In this document: positions 7,944-15,757 of the stretch, one piece after another
How positions within the stretch are numbered: position 1 is the first letter of the stretch
Layout: every line of letters starts with the position of its first letter
Source of the DNA: a virus
Reading direction: 5' to 3' (one strand)
IMG/VR virus record: IMGVR_UViG_3300027899_000059
Coordinates: 1-26,573 of that record
Length of the DNA stretch: 26,573 bases
The notes under the pieces: generated by a model
What the model saw: the letters and a program-made list of their open reading frames with translations, nothing else
Told to the model about the DNA's origin: nothing
The model's database searches: none
Made by a program: the position numbers and the translations under genes

Positions 7944-9614
7944 ATGGCACAAATGCCTAAAGCAAGCGACCTGTTCGGTGATGTAACACCACGCGAAGCG
8001 GCTGAACTTCAAGAATCATATCTTGGAGAACTTAACAAGTCTTTCGCTAATGCTTCACACACACCGGGCATGGCACCACAAGTAGACCCAATGGCACAGA
8101 TTGAAGCACTTGTTGCAAACAAGTCACTTTCACCTGACGCAGTTGGCGCACTAAACACAGCACTTGCATCACAGCGCGCAATTTCTGCTGACATTGCAAA
8201 AGAAATCACAACAACATCTCCACTTTCAACATCTTTCGCGGCGTTCGACTTGGAAGCACCTGCAAAGTTGCTTACACCACGTCCAACACCATTGCGTAAC
8301 AAGATTGTTCGTAAGAAGGGTGTCGGTACTTCACACCGCATCAAGCGCATCACAGGTTACACAGGTACAGGTACAGGTGGACAGGGAAACATCTGGCCGG
8401 GTATCACGCAGACCACTCAGAACAACTTTGCTCCGGGTGCATCTACACCACTTATGTACGAGCGTGGGCCACAGATTTCGTACACAGCGGATGATTTAAT
8501 TCTTCCGTACAACTCTTACTCACTATCTGACCAAGTTTCATTCGATGCAAACTTCTCAGGTATGGGTTACCAAGACCTACGCCAACTTTCATCAACTTCA
8601 ACTCTATACGCAACAATGCTTATGGAAGAACGTATGATGCTTATGGCTCGCGGTACAGCAAGCGGATACTCAGGCGCACTAGCGGCTCCTACAACAGTAA
8701 CTCTTACTTCACCGGTAGCAACTTCAGGTCAAGTTGCACTAGCAGGAACAACATATTATGTTTATGTAACTTCAGACGCGGGCGCGTTTGGTCAGTCAGT
8801 TGTTTCAACTGTTCAGTCCACCGTAGTCGCCACAGGAGACGTTCTACAAATTGATGTATCAGCCGTATCAGGTGCCATTGGTTACCGTGTTTATGTTGGT
8901 ACAACAACAGGCGTTGCTAACTGTACTTATCAGGGTCGCACAACTTCAACTACATTTGTAGTTCAAGGTGCTTCATCTACAACAACAGCGGGCAACACAG
9001 CGCCATACACAACAACAGGCGCACTTGCTTCAACAGCATCGGCCGATACATCTGCATACGCAACAGGTTATGATGGAATTCTTCCAACAGTTCTTAACCC
9101 TGCTATTTCAGGTGCAATCAACACAATCAACTCAACATTTAGCACCGCTAATCCGGGCGCTGAATTCCAAACTGTATTCGGTACACTTTACGAAAACGTA
9201 AAGGGTGACCCTGACGAAATCCTACTTAACGGTGCAGACCGTAAGCAATTGTCTGACACAATTAAGAACGGTTCAACAGCAAATTACCGTTTGACACTTG
9301 CACAAACAGAAACCGGCGATTATGTCGGCGGTGCTGTTATCGGTGCATTGAACAACGAAATCACAGGCAAGATGGTAAACCTAACAGTTCACCCATGGTT
9401 GCCACAGGGCGTTGCACCTGTTCTCTCATACACACTTCCAATTCCTGATACTGAGGTATCAGATGTTTGGGCTAACGTGCTTGTACAAGATTACATGGGT
9501 ATTCAATGGCCTGTAAATCAATTCTCATACGACTTCTCTACATACTTCCGCGGTACTTTTATGTGCTACGCGCCTGCATGGAACGGTGTTGTTTCAGGAA
9601 TTGTTTCTGCTTAA
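7944..9614 (+). CDS. Major capsid protein with inserted FN3/Ig-like domain
   Basis: A 556-residue shell protein. Residues 1-100 are helical and charged, like an N-terminal delta/scaffold arm. The HK97-type core follows, with basic arm LRNKIVRKKGVGTSHRIKRI (117-136), a long helix region (215-240, LYATMLMEERMMLMARG) and the P-domain/A-domain region GDPDEILLNGADRKQLSD (421-438). Residues about 247-350 interrupt the core with a Thr/Val/Ser-rich beta domain whose AIGYRVYVGTTTG stretch is typical of fibronectin-III/Ig-like folds; this would be displayed on the capsid surface. AAAAGGGAT serves as the Shine-Dalgarno. The gene is followed by the tRNA. Confidence 0.88.
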   Translation: MAQMPKASDLFGDVTPREAAELQESYLGELNKSFANASHTPGMAPQVDPMAQIEALVANKSLSPDAVGALNTALASQRAISADIAKEITTTSPLSTSFAAFDLEAPAKLLTPRPTPLRNKIVRKKGVGTSHRIKRITGYTGTGTGGQGNIWPGITQTTQNNFAPGASTPLMYERGPQISYTADDLILPYNSYSLSDQVSFDANFSGMGYQDLRQLSSTSTLYATMLMEERMMLMARGTASGYSGALAAPTTVTLTSPVATSGQVALAGTTYYVYVTSDAGAFGQSVVSTVQSTVVATGDVLQIDVSAVSGAIGYRVYVGTTTGVANCTYQGRTTSTTFVVQGASSTTTAGNTAPYTTTGALASTASADTSAYATGYDGILPTVLNPAISGAINTINSTFSTANPGAEFQTVFGTLYENVKGDPDEILLNGADRKQLSDTIKNGSTANYRLTLAQTETGDYVGGAVIGALNNEITGKMVNLTVHPWLPQGVAPVLSYTLPIPDTEVSDVWANVLVQDYMGIQWPVNQFSYDFSTYFRGTFMCYAPAWNGVVSGIVSA

Positions 9615-9688
9615 TCTTCTTCCTCTTTCAACGGAGTAAAAGAACAGACCTGAGTATGTCTGCAAAAACTGCTCACCAAACAAAATGA

Positions 9689-9759
9689 TTCCCTTTCGTC
9701 CAACGGCAGGACAACAGCCTTTGAAGTTGTGAATCATAGTTCGAATCTATGGGGGGAAG
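9689..9759 (+). tRNA. tRNA-Gln (anticodon TTG)
   Basis: This 71-base cloverleaf was folded by eye. The acceptor stem is TTCCCTT with GGGGGAA (two G-U pairs), the D stem GTCC/GGAC, the anticodon stem ACAGC/GTTGT, and the loop CTTTGAA gives anticodon TTG, reading CAA. The variable loop is 4 bases, the T stem CATAG/CTATG, and the T loop TTCGAAT. The discriminator is G, as expected for Gln. CCA is not encoded (CAC follows). CAA is visibly frequent in the phage genes. The 3' acceptor strand doubles as the ribosome site of the next gene. Confidence 0.93.
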
Positions 9760-9762
9760 CAC

Positions 9763-10017
9763 ATGTCAAAGATTATTGGCCCAAAAGGTATGCGCGAATT
9801 ATCTGTTGCGACTAAAGATGGTCAAAGAGTTTTAAAGGCTGGCAAGGATGGCATGTTTAATGTCACCGACCCGAAACTAATTAAAAAACTGAAGGCTGAA
9901 GGCTTAGGCGAAGCGAGTGCGGGCGGCGTAACAAACGCCAAAGGTTTCCCATGCAAATCGTGTGGGTTCGGTTCCTTTTTCAAAAAGTGTTCTAAGTGCG
10001 GAGAGATAAATGGCTAA
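9763..10017 (+). CDS. Small zinc-ribbon protein
   Basis: An 84-residue basic protein. The N-terminal half is a small beta/Lys-rich domain (MSKIIGPKGMRELSVATKDG). The C-terminus is a four-cysteine zinc ribbon, CKSCGF...KKCSKCGE (about residues 64-81). Similar short proteins occur between capsid and connector genes in actinophages, without known function. The only Shine-Dalgarno is the GGGGGGAAG that is also the 3' strand of the tRNA acceptor stem, 3 bases before the ATG. The end overlaps the connector gene by 8 bases. Confidence 0.75.
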   Translation: MSKIIGPKGMRELSVATKDGQRVLKAGKDGMFNVTDPKLIKKLKAEGLGEASAGGVTNAKGFPCKSCGFGSFFKKCSKCGEING

Positions 10018-10900
10018 CGGTTACGGTCACACAACACAGTTAATGACAATTCCTTATTTGACACTAGAAGAATATAAAAGCGCACCAACCGCAATTGATT
10101 TAGACAATTTAGTTTTTAATTCACAAGACCCTGACGTTCAAGACGCTGAGTTACATAATGTAATTACTCGCGCTTCGTCATGGATTGATACCTATTGTAA
10201 TCAAGTTATTGGCGCAACGCTTGAAACCGAACAACAGCGTTCCCGTATTAGTACAGATGGTTCCATACGCCTGCACCCACGCTTTAGCCCTATTATTGCG
10301 CTTACAGATTTTAACTACGGTTATCCGACTAACATGGCGGCGCTAGGCGATTGTTCGGTTGCATGGATTGAGGACTCGGAAATTATAATTCCAAATGCCA
10401 CTTTAGGCTCATGGACTTCACAAGGCCCACTTTCGTTTGGCTCATATAACGGCGGCCCTAGCAATCAAGTATTTTTGAAATACACATACGTTGCAGGTTA
10501 TACAAATACAGTAATTGTTGTAGCCGTTGCCGGTGCAAGTAGCCTGACAGTTGAAGATGGAACCGGTGTTACAATTGGGCAAATGCTTACAATTTATGAT
10601 GGCATGAATACTGAACATGTTACCGTTGCCGATACTTATGTATTTGGTAGCACAACTATCCCGCTTACACGCGTGTTAGTATCCGACCACCTTCCGGGTA
10701 CATCTATTAGCGCGTTACCACCGGCCATTAAAGAAGCCGCAATTCTTATTACAACTGCGTTCTTAAAGGTTCGTGGCGATAGTTCAATGACCATGATGGT
10801 TACAACTTCACCAACTATTGCAACGCCGGGGTCAGAGAAATATGGCGATGAGTTAGCACTAGCAACACGCTTGCTTAGTTCTTACCGCAGGGTTCGATAA
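10010..10900 (+). CDS. Head-tail connector protein (gp6-like adaptor)
   Basis: A 296-residue protein with the layout of HK97 gp6/SPP1 gp15-type adaptors: an N-terminal helical part beginning LTLEEYKSAPTAIDLDNL and continuing through ELHNVITRASSWIDTYCNQ, and a C-terminal helix (PAIKEAAILITTAFLKVRGD) ending in basic residues. Between them is a beta-rich insertion (about residues 70-235), including a hedgehog/DUF-like VEDGTGVTIGQMLTIYDG stretch, that makes it longer than classical adaptors. It would form the ring under the portal. The gene overlaps the zinc-ribbon gene and abuts the next one. Confidence 0.72.
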   Translation: MANGYGHTTQLMTIPYLTLEEYKSAPTAIDLDNLVFNSQDPDVQDAELHNVITRASSWIDTYCNQVIGATLETEQQRSRISTDGSIRLHPRFSPIIALTDFNYGYPTNMAALGDCSVAWIEDSEIIIPNATLGSWTSQGPLSFGSYNGGPSNQVFLKYTYVAGYTNTVIVVAVAGASSLTVEDGTGVTIGQMLTIYDGMNTEHVTVADTYVFGSTTIPLTRVLVSDHLPGTSISALPPAIKEAAILITTAFLKVRGDSSMTMMVTTSPTIATPGSEKYGDELALATRLLSSYRRVR

Positions 10901-11404
10901 ATGGCTAATCTTGCACCGGTTGGCCGCGCACAAGTACGACAGACGTTATTTAACTTTATTAACCCGCCGAATGTTGATGGGATTAACCAAGTATTTACAT
11001 CGTTACCTAAGCGTATTGATTTTCAAGTTAATGCCTTGCCTAGCCAACAAAGTCGCGTTGCCGCGGTTATCTTTATTGAATCCGAAACCGAAACGCGTAT
11101 TGCAGTAGGCGGCGCGCATAGCGGTTGGAAGCGTATTGATTACAGCGTAGTTATTCAATTGTTTCAACATTCATTGTCGCGTTCGGCTGAAGAAGCAATG
11201 GACGATTTTGATTATGTTATTGACGCGTTAAAAGAACGCTTACGGTCAGACCATAATCTTGGTGACCCAAGCGGTTACCTTGTATGGCAAGGTGCTGAAC
11301 CAATTATTGATGTTGCTTACGGTGAACCATTATCCCAAAAAGGTACTGCAACCGAAACATGGGCATCATTACGTTTTATCATTACACAAATGATTCAAGC
11401 ATAG
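10901..11404 (+). CDS. Tail terminator/completion-like protein
   Basis: A 167-residue protein starting directly after the connector stop. The pattern of N-terminal helix (RAQVRQTLFNFINPPNV), central strands (SRVAAVIFIESETETRIAVGG, RIDYSVVIQLF) and helix (EAMDDFDYVIDALKERL) then a strand near the C-terminus (ASLRFIITQMI) is that of gpU/HK97 gp10-type tail completion proteins, which cap the tail tube and join it to the head. The location, after the adaptor and before the tail tube gene, agrees. There is no unique motif, so the assignment is structural inference. Confidence 0.6.
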   Translation: MANLAPVGRAQVRQTLFNFINPPNVDGINQVFTSLPKRIDFQVNALPSQQSRVAAVIFIESETETRIAVGGAHSGWKRIDYSVVIQLFQHSLSRSAEEAMDDFDYVIDALKERLRSDHNLGDPSGYLVWQGAEPIIDVAYGEPLSQKGTATETWASLRFIITQMIQA

Positions 11405-11412
11405 GAGAAGCA

Positions 11413-11580
11413 ATGGTTACATTTATCTATAAGGGCGAAGGTGAACGCGTTTTCCCTAGCATTGGGGTAACCGTAAAATCCGGAGAACATTTTGAAGCGT
11501 CGAGTGACTTTACTTCACCTGACGTTTTGCAAGTAAAAATAACTAAGGCAACACCTGCCGTAACTAAGGAGAGTGAATAA
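11413..11580 (+). CDS. Small beta protein before the tail tube gene
   Basis: A 55-residue protein starting at ATG 11413 behind a strong TAGGAGAAGCA ribosome site; upstream in-frame ATGs lie inside the previous gene and have no such site. It is beta-rich (FIYKGEGERVFPSIGVTVKSG). Short proteins of this sort (head-tail or neck accessory) occur at this position in actinophages, but no function is recognised. Its stop overlaps the major tail gene start as TAATG. Confidence 0.7.
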   Translation: MVTFIYKGEGERVFPSIGVTVKSGEHFEASSDFTSPDVLQVKITKATPAVTKESE

Positions 11581-12569
11581 TGACAGTACAAAATACCGCA
11601 CGGAGTTACTTAGGTATTGCTAAAGAAACAACTAAAGGAACTCCGGTAGCACCAACTGATTTCATCCCTGTTGCATCGTCAAAGATGAAACCTGCCGATG
11701 TAATTGGTGAATTGCTTGCGTCCGATATGGCGCAAGGTTCGCTGGTTAAAAATTATGCTTACGTTCAAGGCCGTAGTAATTCAACCTACGATTTTGGTGG
11801 GCCGGTTTATGCCGACACAATTGGTTATGCAATTGCGGGCGTACTTGGTAGCGTAACGACAACAGGCGCTTCAGCACCTTATACGCATGTAATCAGCCTA
11901 AAGAACGCGTCAGCAACAGCCGCAGATGCGCAACCGACAGCGTTTACACTCACAGACTTTTATGCCGCCAATGTGCGCGCATACCCGGGTATGCAATTCT
12001 CTGACTTTTCAATGAAGTTTACCGCAGATGGTTTACTTGATTATGATGCAAAGGGAACAGGCTGGCTATCGGCCACAGCATCAACCCCAACGCCAACTTT
12101 TTCAACCGTACTTCCAACACCTGTTTGGCAAGCAACGGTTTCAATTGCTGGTTCAACTGTTTCAAATTCAGTTGATGGCGAAATTACAATGACACGTCCG
12201 GCAACACCTATTTTTGGACTTGCAAATACTAAAGACCCGTACCAAGTATTTCTTGGTGCGCTTGAAACTAAGGGCAAAATCAAGTTTGTTATGGAAGCGG
12301 ATACGGAACTTACTCGCTACCTTACAAATACACAGCCTGCAATTACGCTTAACTGGTCACAAGGTGCAGGCGCAACGGCAACTCAAATCGCATTTACAAT
12401 TACAAAAGGTGCTTACACAGCGGCAGTTATTGACCGTTCAAAAGACTTTGTTGAAATTGATGTTGATATTAACGCAATTGGTAACACTACCGATGCAGGT
12501 TCAACCGGCGGTTATTCAAACATTAAGTGGACGCTACAAAATGCAAAGGCTTCAGGTACTTATCAGTAA
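11580..12569 (+). CDS. Major tail (tube) protein
   Basis: A 329-residue tail tube protein. The N-terminus (YLGIAKETTKGTPVAPTDFIPV) is the common opening of lambda gpV/TP901-type tube subunits: a strand followed by a loop. It then has DFGGPVYADTIGYAIAGVLG, and a beta-rich C-terminal half with SVDGEITMTRPATPIFGL and the closing NIKWTLQNAKASGTYQ. It forms stacked hexamers around the tape measure. Its start is coupled to the preceding small gene (TAATG), and a strong hairpin follows its stop, which fits high expression of a structural subunit. Confidence 0.88.
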   Translation: MTVQNTARSYLGIAKETTKGTPVAPTDFIPVASSKMKPADVIGELLASDMAQGSLVKNYAYVQGRSNSTYDFGGPVYADTIGYAIAGVLGSVTTTGASAPYTHVISLKNASATAADAQPTAFTLTDFYAANVRAYPGMQFSDFSMKFTADGLLDYDAKGTGWLSATASTPTPTFSTVLPTPVWQATVSIAGSTVSNSVDGEITMTRPATPIFGLANTKDPYQVFLGALETKGKIKFVMEADTELTRYLTNTQPAITLNWSQGAGATATQIAFTITKGAYTAAVIDRSKDFVEIDVDINAIGNTTDAGSTGGYSNIKWTLQNAKASGTYQ

Positions 12570-12585
12570 CCTGAGATAATGTTGG

Positions 12586-12614
12586 CCGGAGTAGGCCGCC
12601 TTCCCCTACTCCGG
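12586..12614 (+). terminator. Hairpin after the major tail gene, partial terminator or mRNA stabiliser
   Basis: A perfect 10-bp stem, CCGGAGTAGG with CCTACTCCGG, and a 9-base loop start 17 bases after the tail protein stop. No T-run follows (TTCAACC), so it is not a full intrinsic terminator. It probably reduces read-through or protects the abundant upstream mRNA. Confidence 0.65.
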
Positions 12615-12651
12615 TTCAACCTAAAACCCACGAAGGCAGATGGAAGGAACC

Positions 12652-12999
12652 ATGTCTAAAACAATTACATTACCAAGCGGGGCTACCGTTGAAATGCGTG
12701 AGCCGCACACAATGCTTAAAAAAGACCGCGATAAAGTTTTGGCAATCGCTAGCGAACAAGATACCGATTTAATGCAATCGGTGGCATTGCAAGATGGACT
12801 TATTTCGGTATCTGTTCTCAACTGGTCGTTTGATTTAGTACCGCCAAACATTAAAGTTACTTCACTTGGTGACCTGACATTAGCCGATTACCAAGCACTT
12901 TCAAATGAAGCATTAAAAGCGCAAGATTATTTATTTCCTGCATTAGAAACAGGAAATCAAAATGACCCAAAAGCCCCTACCGCCAACTCCAACGATTAA
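12652..12999 (+). CDS. Tail assembly chaperone, short form (gpG-like)
   Basis: A 115-residue protein. The opening SKTITLPSGATVEMREPHTML and the later LGDLTLADYQALSNEALKAQ (about 81-100) are the usual features of siphovirus tail assembly chaperones, which coat the tape measure while the tube polymerises. I prefer ATG 12652 (GGAAGGA just before it), although ATG 12640, four codons upstream, is possible. Near the 3' end lies C CCA AAA (12966-12972), a slippery heptamer that lets part of the ribosomes move to the -1 frame. Confidence 0.82.
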   Translation: MSKTITLPSGATVEMREPHTMLKKDRDKVLAIASEQDTDLMQSVALQDGLISVSVLNWSFDLVPPNIKVTSLGDLTLADYQALSNEALKAQDYLFPALETGNQNDPKAPTANSND

Positions 13000-13187
13000 A
13001 AGATTTATTGCTTGGTAGTTCGCGGCATGAAGATATGGAATACCCTGACGCGTATTGGGAGTATTACTTATGCGCAAAAGAATTTGGCTGGACACCTGAA
13101 CAAGTAGATAATCAACCTGCACATGTAATTGCGTGGGTATTAGCAATAAACAATGTGGTAACGGAAGTGGAAAATGAGCGAAAGTGA
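12652..13187 (+). CDS. Tail assembly chaperone, -1 frameshift product (gpGT-like)
   Basis: If tRNAs slip at C CCA AAA (12966-12972), translation re-reads base 12972 and continues in the -1 frame to TGA at 13185-13187. The product is 178 residues: 107 shared and 71 new. The -1 frame has a TGA at 12963-12965, just before the slippery site, so it can be entered only there. The extension (containing HEDMEYPDAYWEYYLCAKEF) has no good start of its own. It fills what would otherwise be a 174-base gap before the next gene, which it overlaps by 14 bases. Gene order (tube, chaperones, tape measure) and the conserved use of this recoding in long-tailed phages support it. Confidence 0.85.
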
Positions 13188-13593
13188 TAACTTGCCTGAA
13201 GTCTTAGCGGCTTTGCGTATCACAAAAGAACGCTTTGATTTACAAGTTGGGGCCGCCGCTTACGAAATATCGCAAGCACTTGAAGGTGCGGCAAGGCGAC
13301 AAATTGTAGGTGACCGTAAGAACAAACCTTATCCCGCTGAATCAGGTAAACCGCCTATGAACGTAACAGGTGATTTGCGCCGAAGCATTAAAGGAAAAAG
13401 TAGCCGCGTTGGATTTGGTATTTATGCCGCTGAAGTTGGCGCATACATGGTTTATGCGCGAGCAGTTGAGTTAGGTGGCGCACCTACTTGGACAAACGGC
13501 CAACATTTTCCATACTTGCAACCGGCATTAGAACAATTTAGACGCACTAATTTAATTAAAACAATACTTGTCAAACATCTTAGGAGGGCATAA
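13174..13593 (+). CDS. HK97 gp10-like tail component
   Basis: A 139-residue protein with the features of the HK97-gp10 family: an N-terminal helix (AAYEISQALEGAARRQI), the PMNVTGDLRRSIKGKSSR stretch that corresponds to the family's 'TGxLRxSI' motif (about 62-79), AEVGAYMVYARAVELG (90-105) and HFPYLQPALEQFRR near the end. Such proteins take part in tail or neck assembly. The position after the chaperones and before the tape measure is unusual, as gp10-like genes usually precede the tail tube gene. GGAAGTGG precedes the start. Confidence 0.75.
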   Translation: MSESDNLPEVLAALRITKERFDLQVGAAAYEISQALEGAARRQIVGDRKNKPYPAESGKPPMNVTGDLRRSIKGKSSRVGFGIYAAEVGAYMVYARAVELGGAPTWTNGQHFPYLQPALEQFRRTNLIKTILVKHLRRA

Positions 13594-14960
13594 TGAGTGA
13601 TATTCCACCATTAAATGTACGCGTAAACATTGATGCTTCAGGTGTACAGGCAGGTGTTGCTAAAGCAACCGCCGGCCTTGAACAAATTAGTGGACAATCT
13701 AAAAGATTAACTAGCACAATGAGTAGTCTTAAAACTACAATGCTTGGTGTTTTTGGTGGTCAATTACTTACAAGTGCCGTGATGATGGTAGGGCGTGAAT
13801 TGAACGCCATGAAACAAGAAACAATTGACCTTCAAGCATCTAGTGAAAGATTAAGTCAAGCGTTAAATGGCGTTGGCATTACAAGTGAAAAAGCACAAAA
13901 AGCGGTTTGGGATAATGCAGACGCGTACTATTCATTAGGTTTTCAAGGTTCCGAAGCCGTTACTGCTATGGGTACTTTAGTTACCGCTACGGGTGATGTA
14001 ACGCAAGCAAATAAGTTAATGGCTATGTCTGCCGACCTTGCCCGTTACAAGCATATTGATATGGAATCAGCGGCCAAGATTCTTGCACGTGGTACGCAAG
14101 GTTCCGCTAAGGCTTTTAAAGAATTAGGCATTACCCTTGATTCTACTTTACCTAAGAATCAAGCCATTACTAAGGCCTTTGATGAATTAAATAAAAAGAT
14201 TGGCGGGCAGGCACAGGCTTACACAAAGACTTTTGCTGGTCAGATGGCTATTCTTAAAGAAAAGTTTGACAATATTGCACAAGCAATTGGTGCAGTTGTG
14301 TTGCCGGTTCTTACAAGATTAGTTGCATATTTAGGCACGGCGTTTACTTGGATTCAGCAAAACTCAACTGCACTTCAAGTTTTTATTGGAATACTTGTAG
14401 CAGTTGCGCTTGCAATGAAAGGTGTCGCATTGTGGCAGGCAATCATTGCCGGCATAAATCCTTTTACTTACATTATTCTTGGTGCTGTTGCACTTGGCGT
14501 TGCGTTTGTTGCTTTGTGGAATAAATTTGAATGGTTCCGTAAGGCTATGGCAACAGGTTTAGCGGTTCTTGTGGCCGCGGTTGGTTATCTTGTTGGTGGT
14601 ATTGCTAAACTTTTGGGAGTTTTATCGCATGTACCGGGAATGGGATTTTTAAAAGGAATTGCCGAAGGTGCAGACAAAGCCGCTAAATCAATTGGTAATG
14701 TAGCGGATAGTATTGAAGGCCTTAGTTCCAAAAAAATGACGGCTCCAAAGTTTCCAAAAATTGTAGGCGGTATTGTTCCGGGTAACGCAACAGGTATTAC
14801 GGGAAACGTCTCAGGTGGTAATGCGGCAGGCAAAGGCGGTGGTGGTGGTGGCGCAACTACGGTTCAATATGTAACCGTGTATGCTTCAAACACTAACGAC
14901 ATTGCTAAGAAATTATCTAAGGCCGCTAAGAATGGTACGCCGATTGGTGGGGGTAAATAA
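13593..14960 (+). CDS. Tape measure protein (short)
   Basis: A 455-residue tape measure. It shows a DASGVQAGVAKA opening (14-25), helical coiled-coil segments, the TP901-type middle beginning GFQGSEAVTAMGTLVTATG with ILARGTQGSAKAFKELGI following (163-180), a hydrophobic block at about 232-345 that would form membrane or pore helices, and a Gly-rich spacer (GKGGGGGGA) before the C-terminus. It sets tail length at roughly 1.5 angstrom per residue, so the tail should be short, on the order of 70 nm or less. An AGGAGG Shine-Dalgarno precedes the start, and both ends overlap their neighbours by one base. Confidence 0.92.
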   Translation: MSDIPPLNVRVNIDASGVQAGVAKATAGLEQISGQSKRLTSTMSSLKTTMLGVFGGQLLTSAVMMVGRELNAMKQETIDLQASSERLSQALNGVGITSEKAQKAVWDNADAYYSLGFQGSEAVTAMGTLVTATGDVTQANKLMAMSADLARYKHIDMESAAKILARGTQGSAKAFKELGITLDSTLPKNQAITKAFDELNKKIGGQAQAYTKTFAGQMAILKEKFDNIAQAIGAVVLPVLTRLVAYLGTAFTWIQQNSTALQVFIGILVAVALAMKGVALWQAIIAGINPFTYIILGAVALGVAFVALWNKFEWFRKAMATGLAVLVAAVGYLVGGIAKLLGVLSHVPGMGFLKGIAEGADKAAKSIGNVADSIEGLSSKKMTAPKFPKIVGGIVPGNATGITGNVSGGNAAGKGGGGGGATTVQYVTVYASNTNDIAKKLSKAAKNGTPIGGGK

Positions 14961-15757
14961 TGACATTGGCTAACTACACCTTCATTTTCAACGGTTTAAC
15001 AATTGGTGCTGGCACAAATTATTTAGTTACTAATGTTGAAGGTTTGGGCGGTACCGCACCGTTGCGTATTCAAGACGACAATCGCGGATACCTTGATGGT
15101 TCATACACAGGGCGCGATTTTTATGATGAACGCACCGTTTATATTGATGTAACCGTTTTAGGCGATTCAACAACAACCGCGCAAACTAATTACAAAAACC
15201 TACAAGTTGCCTTTGCACCACAAGCACTTGGTTATTATACCGACCCTACTGGCTACACGCCTTCCGCTGACCAATTACAAATGTTTCAATTTAGACTTAA
15301 CGCTAACACCGGAGATAAACAAATGTTTGGCCGTAGCCGCGGTTTAACAACACCTATTGACGCGGATTTTGCTTATGGTTACATCCAAACGCGAATTGTA
15401 ATGTCTTTTCCTGACCCGCGTTATTATGACAATGTTGCAACAACAGTTACCGGTACAAGTATTTCATTGACAAATACTGGTTGGGCTATTAGTTGTCCAA
15501 CTATTATCTTAACAACTTCCGCCACTAGCGGCACTATCACAAACGGTAGTACCACAATGAATTTTGCTAGCATGGCAACAGGAAAAGTTATGGATATAGA
15601 TTTATTAACACGCATTGTTTATTACGATACATACCCTACGCGCAATATTTTAACAGCGGCTTCAAACGGATGGTTGCAACTTAATCCTGCAAGCACATCA
15701 ACTTGGACAAGCACAATTGGTTCCATGACTGTTGTTTATAGAAACGCTTACATCTAA
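14960..15757 (+). CDS. Distal tail protein (Dit-like)
   Basis: A 265-residue protein directly after the tape measure, the standard Dit position. The N-terminal half has the Dit pattern of beta strands (FIFNGLTIGAGTNYLVTNVEG, GRDFYDERTVYIDVTVLGD), and the second half a galectin-like beta domain (MSFPDPRYYDN, TGWAISCPTIILTT, MDIDLLTRIVYY). Dit forms the hexameric ring at the end of the tube, where the fibre-bearing proteins dock. Start and stop overlap neighbours by one base (TAATG), indicating coupled translation. Confidence 0.8.
   Translation: MTLANYTFIFNGLTIGAGTNYLVTNVEGLGGTAPLRIQDDNRGYLDGSYTGRDFYDERTVYIDVTVLGDSTTTAQTNYKNLQVAFAPQALGYYTDPTGYTPSADQLQMFQFRLNANTGDKQMFGRSRGLTTPIDADFAYGYIQTRIVMSFPDPRYYDNVATTVTGTSISLTNTGWAISCPTIILTTSATSGTITNGSTTMNFASMATGKVMDIDLLTRIVYYDTYPTRNILTAASNGWLQLNPASTSTWTSTIGSMTVVYRNAYI

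Noticed and set aside
9656-9688. Ten-codon ORF between capsid gene and tRNA
   Set aside because: Too short and without a clear ribosome site; the region also holds only a weak 5-bp hairpin (CAGAC/GTCTG).
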